Origin: JAIEPX01 sp963725255
GTDB lineage: Bacteria; Pseudomonadota; Gammaproteobacteria; JAIEPX01
Length of the DNA stretch: 64,000 bases
Direction: 5' to 3'
NCBI GenBank assembly: GCA_963725255.1
Contig: CAVRXV010000007.1
Span: forward strand, 62,001 to 126,000
A program made the position numbers and the translations under genes. The first letter of the stretch is position 1; each line of letters opens with the position of its first letter. Of this stretch, positions 18,346-28,019 are shown in pieces. Under the pieces are notes generated by a model, which was not told the origin of the DNA, made no database searches, and was given only the letters and a program-made list of their open reading frames with translations.

Positions 18346-19414
18346 AATACGACAAACTCGGTCGTGGTCTATACTTCAAAAGCTAGTTCTACTTTATGCG
18401 TTGATTACGTTTTGTTTGTTGTTTTCAATTGGATTAATTCTTTATCCCAATCTCTCTCAAAATATACATAATCATATTCCCATTATGAATTATTTTATTC
18501 AGCTGTGCTTTAGAAACCTAATATTCACTCTCATCTTCTGTGCGGTTGGATCATTGATCCTTGGTTATTACATCGCCAAAAATGGCTTAAAACGATTATT
18601 TGAATTTTCTAATAAAATGGACAATATCACGATCCATTCACTCAACGAAAGAATGAATCCTCGCGAATGGCCCGCTGAGCTCCAAAATCTAGCTAATAAA
18701 TATAATTTAATGCTAGATCGATTAGAAACCGCATTCTTACAACTATCACAATTTTCCTCAGACATTGCACACGAACTGCGCTCCCCTCTGCATAATATGA
18801 GATTAACAACTGAACTAGCGCTTACCCATCATAAAACAGACTATGATTACAAGAAAATTCTTGAATCCAATCAAGAAGAGTATGAACAACTATCAGGTTT
18901 GATTGATACACTTTTGTTTCTGGCACAATCTGACCATGGGAAAATCACATTAAAAAAATTAACCTTCCATACCAACGATGAAATCGCTAAAATTATTGAC
19001 TATTATCAAGCTCTCAGCGAAGAAAAAAATATTAGCCTCACTCTCGAAGGCAATGCTCTACTCTCCGCTGATAAAACATTATTTAACCGCATTATCAGTA
19101 ATCTTCTATCAAACTCAATAAAATATACAAAAGAAGGTGGCTTTGTTTCAATAATAACTGAAACACTTAGCGACAATTCTACTCAAATTTCAGTTCATGA
19201 TAGTGGAATTGGGATTCCTGAAGAAAATATACCCAAATTATTCGACAGATTTTATCGAGTCGATACATCACGCTCATTTGCAGTGGGCGGGCACGGACTT
19301 GGATTAGCCATTGTGAAATCCATTATTAATTTACATCAGGGTACAATTCAAATCGAGAGCAAAATTAACACAGGAACCACTGTCACTTTCGTTATTCCAA
19401 ACATCCCAGACTAA
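18326..19414 (+). CDS. Sensor histidine kinase
   Basis: The 362-residue kinase has two membrane segments (about 19-40 and 63-82), only a short periplasmic loop between them, a HAMP-like linker, the phosphoacceptor box SSDIAHELRSPLHNMRLTTE with His149, and the ATPase domain with N box LLSNSIKYTKEGG, G1 DSGIGIPEEN and G2 GGHGLGLAIV. The short loop (about 22 residues) means it may sense the membrane or an internal cue instead of a periplasmic ligand. It is co-transcribed with the overlapping regulator gene. Confidence 0.93.
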   Translation: MFSKNDKIRQTRSWSILQKLVLLYALITFCLLFSIGLILYPNLSQNIHNHIPIMNYFIQLCFRNLIFTLIFCAVGSLILGYYIAKNGLKRLFEFSNKMDNITIHSLNERMNPREWPAELQNLANKYNLMLDRLETAFLQLSQFSSDIAHELRSPLHNMRLTTELALTHHKTDYDYKKILESNQEEYEQLSGLIDTLLFLAQSDHGKITLKKLTFHTNDEIAKIIDYYQALSEEKNISLTLEGNALLSADKTLFNRIISNLLSNSIKYTKEGGFVSIITETLSDNSTQISVHDSGIGIPEENIPKLFDRFYRVDTSRSFAVGGHGLGLAIVKSIINLHQGTIQIESKINTGTTVTFVIPNIPD

Positions 19415-19502
19415 ATGACAATATTGTCATTTTACTGTCATCTTCTCGTCAGCATCGCGCGTTTATCCTTTTCTCCTAGAGTCATCATACCAGGAGAAAA
19501 TT

Positions 19503-20426
19503 ATGCAAGCCTATCAAGATCAATTTATTCACGACTTAACACCCGAAGAAATTGTTGCCTTATTACAAGAAGATCCTTGGAAAATTCAAGATCAAACAAT
19601 ATCCTCAGCCATTACAAATGATAATGATCTTAAAGAACCCAGCGAACTCTACAGTGATCTATCAGAGAATACCGCAGGACCCAATGCATTTTCCGATATT
19701 CTATTCGATAAAAAAACAAAAATAATCCTAGACGTCGGTGGAGGGAAATTTGACTACAATCGTGATTATATGCAAAAACGGAATATCGACTTATTAGTTT
19801 GGGATCCTTTTGGTCGCGATACACATCATAATAATCATGTTGAAGGTATAGTAAAAAAAGCTCCTGTTGATGCTGCTACATCGATGTCTGTATTAAACGT
19901 GATCCTTGAAGTAAACGTCAGATTAAAACATATCAATACTGCAAAAGCTGCCATAAAAATTGGCGAAAAAGCCTACTTTAAAATTTGGCCTGGTGAACAA
20001 CCGCTCAAAGGCAGCTATTATCCCACAGGAAATCATCTTTACTACCAAGCTAACGCTTACGCCGATAGGTTCTTCAGAGAAATTGAAATTATCTTTGGGC
20101 CTGGTAATGTAATATTAGATCACAAAATACCGAATCTCATTATTGCAATTAAAAATGATTCTGCAATCACTGATACTCAAACAATAATATCTATTCAGAA
20201 AAAATCTTTCATAGAATCAAAACAACGCCGTACTGTTCAACATTCGACATTAAACTCACTAACCTCATCCACCTTAAAATTCTTCAATACCAAAATGAGC
20301 TTTTTCAAAACCCTCGAAGAATCTTTTATTGAGGCCAACCGACATCACGACCCCAAGATCCAGCAGGCCTACGACAAGCGATTTGGGTTAATCACAGTAA
20401 CGGCGTCTAACGGCGTCGCGTCTTGA
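19503..20426 (+). CDS. SAM-dependent methyltransferase-like protein
   Basis: The 307-residue protein has a class I methyltransferase motif I, KIILDVGGGKFDYNRDYM (about residues 73-90), followed by LLVWDPFGRD and VNVILEVNVRLKHI, a pattern I recall from small, poorly characterised methyltransferases. The C-terminal 90 residues are unrelated. Starts with ATG after AGGAGAAAAT. It lies 88 bases after the histidine kinase and may share its transcript. Its last four codons and stop (GVAS-stop) are supplied by a copy of the GGCGTCGCG repeat. Substrate unknown. Confidence 0.65.
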   Translation: MQAYQDQFIHDLTPEEIVALLQEDPWKIQDQTISSAITNDNDLKEPSELYSDLSENTAGPNAFSDILFDKKTKIILDVGGGKFDYNRDYMQKRNIDLLVWDPFGRDTHHNNHVEGIVKKAPVDAATSMSVLNVILEVNVRLKHINTAKAAIKIGEKAYFKIWPGEQPLKGSYYPTGNHLYYQANAYADRFFREIEIIFGPGNVILDHKIPNLIIAIKNDSAITDTQTIISIQKKSFIESKQRRTVQHSTLNSLTSSTLKFFNTKMSFFKTLEESFIEANRHHDPKIQQAYDKRFGLITVTASNGVAS

Positions 20427-20440
20427 GTTGTGAGAGGTTT
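20411..20440 (+). repeat. GGCGTCGCG repeat copy
   Basis: The full core CGGCGTCGCGTCTTGAG and the following TTGTGAGAGGTTT are present. The element is in the same orientation as the methyltransferase-like gene and contains its TGA stop. A partial second unit (CGGCGTCTAA) sits directly before it. Confidence 0.9.
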
Positions 20441-20502
20441 ACCCAAATTGAGTCTAAAATTAAATCAATTTATCTTCGTCTATATCAAAGAATAGGAAGA
20501 AT

Positions 20503-20573
20503 GGAGATCGTGTTAAGATTACTACTTTCTCTATCCTATAGTTTAAGAAGGTGGCAATCTTAGATTTGACCCC
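20503..20573. repeat. Decayed GGGGTCA palindrome
   Basis: The right arm at about 20546-20573 (AGGTGGCAATCTTAGATTTG then ACCCC) matches the palindrome at 6827; the left arm (about 20503-20532) is recognisable but has several substitutions. It lies between convergent genes. Confidence 0.65.
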
Positions 20574-20603
20574 TATTCCTATTCTTCTTATTCTTCAACA
20601 GGG

Positions 20604-23600
20604 CTAAGGTTTAGCTGTTGTTTTAATTCCAGCCTTATTCCCGACATGACAAACAATTTCATTTGTAGCCATATTTGCGCCTATATTGGCGAGCGTACTT
20701 GAAAGACCCTGCTGATAAACTTGGTACGGTAATGCCAATTTACTCACGTGATGCTTGAAAAATTTGAAGGTTGAAGAAACCCTGGGTGCCGTTTCGCATG
20801 TTTTATTACTAACCCAACCACACACATTGGACACTAAGGCAAAGCCTGCATCTACTGCCGCTAAACCTGCAGTGCGAAGAGTGGCTGTTACTACGGGTGT
20901 GGTCCAATCATAAAGATTTTCTGGACGTTGATACATCTGTTGCGAAACTTCATAAGCAAAATAACAACTGTAGTAAAACGTTTTTCCTGCACAGAAGGCG
21001 ATTGTTTTAGATGTTTTGCTTGCGTAAGCCCATTCAGTAATTTTTCCTGCACCTCTAAATATTCCAAGAGCCGCGCCCGATCGAATATCGTGAAAAAATA
21101 TTTCATTATTTGAAGGTGGTAGAACTCTACAAATATCTTGAATATTGCTTGCATTATAACCCCGAACAAAATCTTGAAAGGGTCCCTTCGCCTCAATTAA
21201 ATTGAGTCGTGATGCATCCTCAGAACGACACAACATCGGTGTGCCGTAAAATTTTGCGGTTCCGTAGATTGAGGTTTTATTTTCGAATGTGATTTCGACG
21301 CCAATTTTCCAGGTTGGTTCACCCGTATGGTAATGCGGTTCTGGGAGAGCATCCATTGAGAAAGTAATTGTAGAAGTAGGTTGTCGGCCAAAGAAATGTG
21401 CGTGACCTCGGGCGTATTTTGAAAATGTTCTTTCAGGTAGTGGATTTAGAACTAAGGCTCTTGTTAATTGCATTTCTGATTGTGTGTTAGCAACCCAGTG
21501 AGCATATCCTATTTCAAGAAGTGGTGAAAAAATATTCTGGCCGAAATAGTTTCGTTTTAGTTGAGTGAGTGATGAACTGAGACTGTCACGTAAATGAGGA
21601 TTGAGATCTGGCATCATTAAGGCATGTCGAACAACGTTGAGAATATCACTGATTCCAAGATCCTGTAGATAATCTTGCAATGCTAACAAAGAACGATAAG
21701 AGCGAGTGACATAATGACTTAAATTCTCAGTTCCCGTTTTAGCAACAAATTGTTGAAAGGTCGGCATTTCGGGAAATGTAGATCTCATTAGGTCTCCCAT
21801 CATATAGGGGATTGCTTTTTCAAACTGTGACACATCTTGTAAAGAGGGTGGGTCAGTAATTACTTCAGCAAAATCAAATAGACCAACAGTAATCGTATTA
21901 TTGTTTTTTTGTTGCACTCTCATTTGAGCGCCGTGACGATCAGAATCAATACGATTTCCGCGCAATAAATTACTGGCTTCAACAAGCGCCACTGCTTTTG
22001 CGACCGTTGTACGAACTGTGGAGCCTGGCTGTAAATCATTGAAGTGTAAACCGGGAGCTTGCTCTAAAATACGAAAATCTTGATCATAGATAATTTTTTT
22101 CATGGTGTTAAATTGCACGACCTGATCATCTATAGTGACTTCAGTATCATCATAAAGATGTGTTGCAATGTTTTCTTGAAAAACACTCATGGTATAATTA
22201 GTTTCGTGAACTAAAGCAGCCGATGTTTGCCGTATAATTTCTCGTAGTGTTTGAGATATTTTACGTCGGAATGCCGTTGAATTTTCACCCCAAAGTCTGA
22301 ATGCATTGTCCAAATGCTCAAAACTGTGAGCAGCCATTTTTACAGCATTTTCACGAGGTAGTAATAAAACAGCTTTTTGTCCTCGATAGATAATTTCTAA
22401 TGCGATATTATACGATGCTGAACCTAAACGATGTCCAATAAAAGAAATATCTGCGCGGACTGTTGGAGGTAATGCCATAATACGATCAGAAAATTCCCAT
22501 CGGTGTGGCATTTTAATTCGTGATTTTACGTGGGCAAGGTCTTTTTTGATATCTAATGGGGTATTAGGGCTGCTATGAATGGCTTGAGCAATTTTTGTTT
22601 CTGCCGGACCTCTATTTTCACAGTAGAATGCTATTAGCTCACCCAGTCGCGCAGGGCCTTGTAATTTATTATTTGCGTGCGAGGCTGCTAATATTCCTGA
22701 TAATAGTAATTCTCGGGTATGAGCAGGTGCAGTATCGATGAAGATCTTTAAAAAACTGCGTTGTGCGTCAGTATAATGTGAAGCCAATAATAGTCGATCA
22801 ATGACAAAACTCATAGCATTGCGAAAAGCCTCACGATTATCTTTTTCAGTTAATAACTTATTTCCTGGAATCAAAATATAGCTCATCAGCACGGCTTTGA
22901 CTTCCATTGGAAAATCATGATACTGAATATGAAAATCGTATAAGATACTCTTCAGTAATGTTTGCTGATATTGTTCTGAAATAAATTTCGAGGTTCTTGT
23001 AACGTCTGAACTTAATTCCTTCCAAATATTTCTACCGCCGAGATAGGTCAGAGTTTCGATGAGTTTACGTAGACTCTCTTTGTGAGGAGATTTCAGAAAG
23101 ACGGAAGCAATATGGTCTGCAGAAGCCCCTGTAACGGGGTCTAGTAGGAATTTTATAAATTCAAGGCGTATAGACTCATCTTCAGTGACAAATCTTACGA
23201 GCGCTTCTCCACCGCTTAATTTTGCGTGATTCTGAGGATTATCCTCTATTTGCTTTCGCTTAAGTTTTTTAGAAATTAATTGACACTCATCCATTTGACT
23301 CTGGAGTACTGAGGTCAATTCTTCAAGGATCATTATCAAATCACGCCTAGAAACCTTATCAATAAGGTAGGTTGAAAATTGATCTACCGTTTGAGTTTGA
23401 TTAACCTTATGAGTATGAATGGATTCTTTGATGCCTAACACGATCAACGTAATCATTCTTTTTCTCAGCATAAGATCGCTTAAGGAGTTTTTTACAACTA
23501 AGACATCCAGCCAAGCCATGCGAGTTTTTAAATCTAGTTTTTCTAATCGATTAGTAAGAACATCACCAAAGAAATCTCGTGTCGCGATATCAGGAAATGA

Positions 23601-25805
23601 AAATGTTTTATCATACATTATGAATATCTGTATAAATTCTTCTAATGGTATATTGTTGTAATGATTTAAATTCAGATCATTTCTTGAAATATCCCAATGA
23701 ATTCTTTCTTTAAGTAGTTCATGCTTAACATCAACGCAGGGGAAATTTTTAATAGAAATATTTTTATTGAGAAAATGCAGAAGCCACAATCCCAATGGTG
23801 TTTCGCCACTATTAGGACCAGATATCGAAATTTTTTGATGTTGAGCTGAATGAGACATTGATACATTTTCAAGTAAGGCTTGCAAGATCGAATCTGGAAA
23901 CTTTTCAACCTCTATTTTATGACTTTTATAAAATTCAATAACTCTCTTAAAATCTGCAAGAGAAAATACTTCAGGGACACCCGAAATTTTGGAGAAATTA
24001 GGCGCTGCGTTTTGTAGTGAGAAGACGCTAATATCCCCAAATAATTTATCAAATACCCATTTAATACCTAAGGTATTTGCATTCGAAACTAAAAAACGTG
24101 CATAATGAGTTTGACTTGGAATCAGTGAGTTATGTGTACAGAAGTCAAAGTTATGTTCAGTGATCAGGTGACAAATATTATTATAAAATCCTTTAATATT
24201 TTTTCTATCAGCCTCATTTCCAGTATCTAGCATCTCCTGAAGTGTGTCCACTATACAATCTATAGCGGCATTATCAGAATTTTGTACATTTCCCTCGACA
24301 TACTTATGCTCTCGATATTTATACATGTGAAGTGCATTGGAGAATTGACTATAAAATCCCCTAAATCCTTGATCTGATCTAAAGTCAGCAGTTTTAACAG
24401 CTTGAGCAAATTCCACTCTGTTTTTTTCTATTATTTGTATTTCTTCTTGAATCAACCTAGGTAGTAGAATTTTCTCTTTTATTCTCACATATTCTTCATC
24501 CTCTTCACTGGACATTCGTCCTATTGTGATTGTGTTGTTAGGAGTAAAAGCAAAATATTGATAAAGCATTTCATTTGCAGAATGATGAACCCGATCTCGA
24601 TGGTTTGACAGCATCACACTAAGCACTGACTCTTTGTCGTATATGCCCAAGTTCCAATAGGCGAGTGCTATTTGATGACTACTGTCCTCTAGAATCACTT
24701 TATTATGTTGTTTTTCGTCATGCCATAATTTCGGAGCATTAATAAATACTCTGATAAATTGCCTAAATAAAGCTTCGTGAATCGCCTCTAGTTTTTTTAC
24801 TAATGAATTAATGGCGATTGCATGTTTTAGTTTTTCTTTGAGATCAACTGCTTCGCTAAATGCTGTAATTAATTGAGCGTGTTGTTTGAAGACCCCCATT
24901 GGTACAAGATCGAAAATTCCAAGCGAATAACCTTCATGGTCATAAATCACTTGATTTAACCATTTGTAAATTTCAACAAATGTTTCAGGTTCCCTAGAGA
25001 ATTTTTGATAGGAGATTTGGACTAATTCTTCCAGAAGTGTCATTGCTTCAGGATCACTCTGCTTGACTTTAATAGTTCTTAATTTTTTGCAGAAATCTTC
25101 ATGATTAAAATTCTTTGCTGCATTTTCTAATTCTTGTCTAGCACTGTCTAATGTCGTTAGATGAATTTTTGGAGTTTTTTGAGGCGGAGGATTTTTTTTC
25201 AATGCTTCTACTAGTTCCTTCTCGATTTCAGCAGGGATAGCTTGATTTTTTTCTGATAGTTTTTCAATTTCACCAAATTGATTTATTGAGGCTAAATAGG
25301 TTTGCATATGTTGAATTCTGAGCTCAAAAGGACTATGAGTATCTTTCAGCATGCCATAGAAGTCTTGACCTTTAGGTGTGTATTTAAAAATTTCAGCGCC
25401 CTTACGCATAAAGCTAATACCCGCTTGAGGTGCTGTACCGGAAGCCATTAGCCATTTGACAGAATGTAAATCAGCCAAATTTTCTTCAACGCGTAGACCG
25501 TGTTCAGTATAGAAAATATGATAAAGCTCGTGCCCCATCACAAATTTTATTTCATCACGTGTCATCGCTTTCAGGATTCCAATCGTGAATTTAATATGAT
25601 TTTTCTCTTGATTAGCGAAGGCATTCACATGATCATCTAATTGAATCAATATTTTTAGCTTACTGAATCGGTCTATAGCTGCTGTTTTATCTTCAATACT
25701 CTCTACAATGGCAGATTGCAATTCTTTGAGCATCTCAAGGAGATAAAGTTTTAGACGTGAAAGCCCTGGATCATCAATAGATAGGAATCTCTCTTCTTTT
25801 TTCAT
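20604..25805 (-). CDS. Giant protein: HExxH metalloprotease plus UbiB-like pseudokinase
   Basis: This 1733-residue protein starts with a zinc-peptidase-like domain: His92-Glu-Leu-Tyr-His96 in KFVMGHELYHIFY, followed by Glu108-xx-Ala-Asp112 in EENLADLHSVKW, the M48-type pattern. A long helical region follows (about 150-1090). Residues about 1115-1330 resemble the ABC1/UbiB atypical kinase fold: GSASYN glycine-like loop, HETNYTMSVFQEN, a DRHGAQ catalytic-loop counterpart and GLFDFAEV as a DFG counterpart. The usual lysine (VAVK) reads AVLLLP, so activity is doubtful. Near 1600-1690 are hydrophobic stretches. No signal peptide. A secreted, host-acting role is an inference from size and domains. 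Confidence 0.75.
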   Translation of the reverse strand: MKKEERFLSIDDPGLSRLKLYLLEMLKELQSAIVESIEDKTAAIDRFSKLKILIQLDDHVNAFANQEKNHIKFTIGILKAMTRDEIKFVMGHELYHIFYTEHGLRVEENLADLHSVKWLMASGTAPQAGISFMRKGAEIFKYTPKGQDFYGMLKDTHSPFELRIQHMQTYLASINQFGEIEKLSEKNQAIPAEIEKELVEALKKNPPPQKTPKIHLTTLDSARQELENAAKNFNHEDFCKKLRTIKVKQSDPEAMTLLEELVQISYQKFSREPETFVEIYKWLNQVIYDHEGYSLGIFDLVPMGVFKQHAQLITAFSEAVDLKEKLKHAIAINSLVKKLEAIHEALFRQFIRVFINAPKLWHDEKQHNKVILEDSSHQIALAYWNLGIYDKESVLSVMLSNHRDRVHHSANEMLYQYFAFTPNNTITIGRMSSEEDEEYVRIKEKILLPRLIQEEIQIIEKNRVEFAQAVKTADFRSDQGFRGFYSQFSNALHMYKYREHKYVEGNVQNSDNAAIDCIVDTLQEMLDTGNEADRKNIKGFYNNICHLITEHNFDFCTHNSLIPSQTHYARFLVSNANTLGIKWVFDKLFGDISVFSLQNAAPNFSKISGVPEVFSLADFKRVIEFYKSHKIEVEKFPDSILQALLENVSMSHSAQHQKISISGPNSGETPLGLWLLHFLNKNISIKNFPCVDVKHELLKERIHWDISRNDLNLNHYNNIPLEEFIQIFIMYDKTFSFPDIATRDFFGDVLTNRLEKLDLKTRMAWLDVLVVKNSLSDLMLRKRMITLIVLGIKESIHTHKVNQTQTVDQFSTYLIDKVSRRDLIMILEELTSVLQSQMDECQLISKKLKRKQIEDNPQNHAKLSGGEALVRFVTEDESIRLEFIKFLLDPVTGASADHIASVFLKSPHKESLRKLIETLTYLGGRNIWKELSSDVTRTSKFISEQYQQTLLKSILYDFHIQYHDFPMEVKAVLMSYILIPGNKLLTEKDNREAFRNAMSFVIDRLLLASHYTDAQRSFLKIFIDTAPAHTRELLLSGILAASHANNKLQGPARLGELIAFYCENRGPAETKIAQAIHSSPNTPLDIKKDLAHVKSRIKMPHRWEFSDRIMALPPTVRADISFIGHRLGSASYNIALEIIYRGQKAVLLLPRENAVKMAAHSFEHLDNAFRLWGENSTAFRRKISQTLREIIRQTSAALVHETNYTMSVFQENIATHLYDDTEVTIDDQVVQFNTMKKIIYDQDFRILEQAPGLHFNDLQPGSTVRTTVAKAVALVEASNLLRGNRIDSDRHGAQMRVQQKNNNTITVGLFDFAEVITDPPSLQDVSQFEKAIPYMMGDLMRSTFPEMPTFQQFVAKTGTENLSHYVTRSYRSLLALQDYLQDLGISDILNVVRHALMMPDLNPHLRDSLSSSLTQLKRNYFGQNIFSPLLEIGYAHWVANTQSEMQLTRALVLNPLPERTFSKYARGHAHFFGRQPTSTITFSMDALPEPHYHTGEPTWKIGVEITFENKTSIYGTAKFYGTPMLCRSEDASRLNLIEAKGPFQDFVRGYNASNIQDICRVLPPSNNEIFFHDIRSGAALGIFRGAGKITEWAYASKTSKTIAFCAGKTFYYSCYFAYEVSQQMYQRPENLYDWTTPVVTATLRTAGLAAVDAGFALVSNVCGWVSNKTCETAPRVSSTFKFFKHHVSKLALPYQVYQQGLSSTLANIGANMATNEIVCHVGNKAGIKTTAKP

Positions 25806-25881
25806 GTGTTTTTCCGTGGCAGGCTTGTTTAATACATTAGATCAAATATTGATGTCTATGGCAAGTATAGGAGAATAGGGA

Positions 25882-26742
25882 TCAATACAACGTAAAATGC
25901 ACAAAGATTGGCAGCGCAGGAAGCATACTATCGATACGATCGAGAATTCCGCCATGGCCAGGAAGTATGTTACCGGTGTCTTTAACGTGAGCATTACGTT
26001 TGAATATACTGATCGCTAAATCACCTAATACAGACGCTAAAATTGTCCATAATGCGATCACCATTAAAATTAAAAAGCTTTCTTCGGCCGTACCAAATTT
26101 TAAATAAGATAATTTACACGCACCGTGTGTGCACACCAATATTGTTTCAGAAAGAATAAATACGATTAATACAATGAACAACCCGGTAACTAACGCGCCT
26201 ATTAATCCTTCAATCGTTTTTTTAGGACTCACATCGGGGATTAATGGGGTTTTTCCCCAGCGTTTTCCGGCAAAATAAGCTCCTGAATCCGCGCCCCAAA
26301 TAAACACTAAACAAAGCAATAACATTTCACGCGGAAATTGTTCAGTCCCGAATTTTGTGAGCAAATAAAAACAAGGCGCCATGGAAAGATAACCCATGAT
26401 ACTACGAAGCAATCGACTTTTTCCCCAATAAGATTCTGTTTTGGGATAGGTTAATACTAACAATAAAACTAAGGGCCAATAAATCAGGCTAAAATGATAA
26501 AAGAAAAGCGTCATTAGAGCGCCAAGAGTCGGATGAAGTATCAAGGCTTCTAAAAAAATAAATCCAAGCACATATGTCAAACGAGAATACCAAGCATTCC
26601 AACCCGCTAATTTAGACCATTCCCAGCTTGCAATAATAAATAATGCAGCGCTGATCGCAAGAAAAGGGATGGGTGGTAATTCGAAAATGCCTACAATAAC
26701 CAGAGGTAATAAAACAGCCGCAGTAATAATTCGTTTTAGCAT
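25882..26742 (-). CDS. cdsA: Phosphatidate cytidylyltransferase CdsA
   Basis: CdsA makes CDP-diacylglycerol from phosphatidate and CTP in the inner membrane. The 286 residues include several membrane helices and the family signature near the C terminus, KDTGNILPGHGGILDRIDS. The start ATG overlaps the end of uppS by seven bases. It is the last gene of the rpsB-tsf-pyrH-frr-uppS-cdsA unit; dxr, which normally follows, has been moved about 15 kb away. Confidence 0.96.
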   Translation of the reverse strand: MLKRIITAAVLLPLVIVGIFELPPIPFLAISAALFIIASWEWSKLAGWNAWYSRLTYVLGFIFLEALILHPTLGALMTLFFYHFSLIYWPLVLLLVLTYPKTESYWGKSRLLRSIMGYLSMAPCFYLLTKFGTEQFPREMLLLCLVFIWGADSGAYFAGKRWGKTPLIPDVSPKKTIEGLIGALVTGLFIVLIVFILSETILVCTHGACKLSYLKFGTAEESFLILMVIALWTILASVLGDLAISIFKRNAHVKDTGNILPGHGGILDRIDSMLPALPIFVHFTLY

Positions 26743-27461
26743 ACTTCAGTCTGACTCAGCTGTTCGTTGGTTAATCCAAAACGGCGTTTGCGCGATGCAA
26801 ATTCATGCAAGGCTTTTTCGAATTCAGCCGGACCAAAATCCGGCCATAAAATATCGGTAAAATAAAGCTCTGCGTACGCAATCTGCCATAACAAGAAATT
26901 ACTAATACGAATTTCCCCGCTAGTGCGAATTAATAAATCAGGTTCTGGAAGATCCGACATCGATAAATAAACAGTAAAACCTTCTTCGTCAATCGCAGTG
27001 ATATCGGCCTCGTTCGATAAAACATCTTTTGATAATCTCATCGCAGCATTAGCAATATCCCAACGACCACTATAATTCGCGGCTATGACTAAAATTAATC
27101 CATCATTATCTTTGGTAACGCGTTCTGCTTGACGCATTTCGGCTTGTAATTCCACTGAAAACGCTTTTCGATCACCAATAAAACGAATTTGGATATTTTT
27201 TTCGCGCATCGATTCAGTTTCAGTATGTAGCGTGTGAAGAAATAGTCGCATTAATGCAGTGACTTCTTCACTAGGACGTCCCCAATTTTCACGACTAAAG
27301 GCAAATAGAGTGAGAACTTCGATTCCCAATTTAGGACAGTGCTCAACAATTCGTTTAAGTGCTTTTGCCCCAGCTTCATGTCCGGCAATACGAGGTAATT
27401 GTTTTTGCATTGCCCAACGGCCATTTCCATCCATCACAATGGCAACATGTCGTGGTTTCAC
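26736..27461 (-). CDS. uppS: Undecaprenyl diphosphate synthase
   Basis: UppS extends farnesyl diphosphate to the C55 lipid carrier for peptidoglycan and LPS. The 241 residues show HVAIVMDGNGRWAMQKQLPR with catalytic Asp11, FAFSRENWGRP, and the C-terminal RTSGEIRISNFLLWQIAYAE with the pyrophosphate-binding Arg. The start is GTG, six bases after GGAG and directly after the frr stop. Confidence 0.97.
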   Translation of the reverse strand: MKPRHVAIVMDGNGRWAMQKQLPRIAGHEAGAKALKRIVEHCPKLGIEVLTLFAFSRENWGRPSEEVTALMRLFLHTLHTETESMREKNIQIRFIGDRKAFSVELQAEMRQAERVTKDNDGLILVIAANYSGRWDIANAAMRLSKDVLSNEADITAIDEEGFTVYLSMSDLPEPDLLIRTSGEIRISNFLLWQIAYAELYFTDILWPDFGPAEFEKALHEFASRKRRFGLTNEQLSQTEVC

Positions 27462-28019
27462 TTAAATCTCCAGTAAATCAGCTTCTTTTACGCCGATGAC
27501 TTTATCTATTTCAGCAATATATTTATCGGTAACTTTTTGAATTTCTGCTTCAGCACGTCGTTCATCATCTTCAGAAATGGTTTTTGCTTTCAATGAATCT
27601 TTAATGGAAGTATTTGAATCACGTCGAATATTTCGTACTGCCACTTTTGATTTTTCGCCTTCATCGCGGAGTATTTTAATTAATTCTTTTCGACGCTGTT
27701 CTGTTAATTGCGGTAACGGAACTCGAATAACAGAACCTGCGGTAACTGGATTTAAGCCTAAATCAGCATTCAAAATAGCTTTTTCTATAGTAGGCACCAT
27801 GCTTTTTTCCCACGGCGTTACGGTGAGTGTGCGCGCATCTTCAACGGCAATATTCGCAACTTGTGTTAAAGGTGTATCATTTCCGTAATAAGAAATTTTA
27901 ATATGTTCAATAATACCGGTATTTGCACGTCCTGTACGAATGCGTGTAAGCTCTAACTTCAGCGCATCAATGCATTTATGCATACGCTGTTCAGTATCAT
28001 TCACTAAGGCATTAACCAT
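27462..28019 (-). CDS. frr: Ribosome recycling factor
   Basis: Frr splits the post-termination ribosome together with EF-G. The 185-residue sequence matches the family throughout: LKLELTRIRTGRANTGIIEH, ITPW-type motif TVTPWEKSMVPTIEKAI, and RRKELIKILRDEGEKSKVAV. Its ATG overlaps the pyrH stop by one base. Confidence 0.97.
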   Translation of the reverse strand: MVNALVNDTEQRMHKCIDALKLELTRIRTGRANTGIIEHIKISYYGNDTPLTQVANIAVEDARTLTVTPWEKSMVPTIEKAILNADLGLNPVTAGSVIRVPLPQLTEQRRKELIKILRDEGEKSKVAVRNIRRDSNTSIKDSLKAKTISEDDERRAEAEIQKVTDKYIAEIDKVIGVKEADLLEI

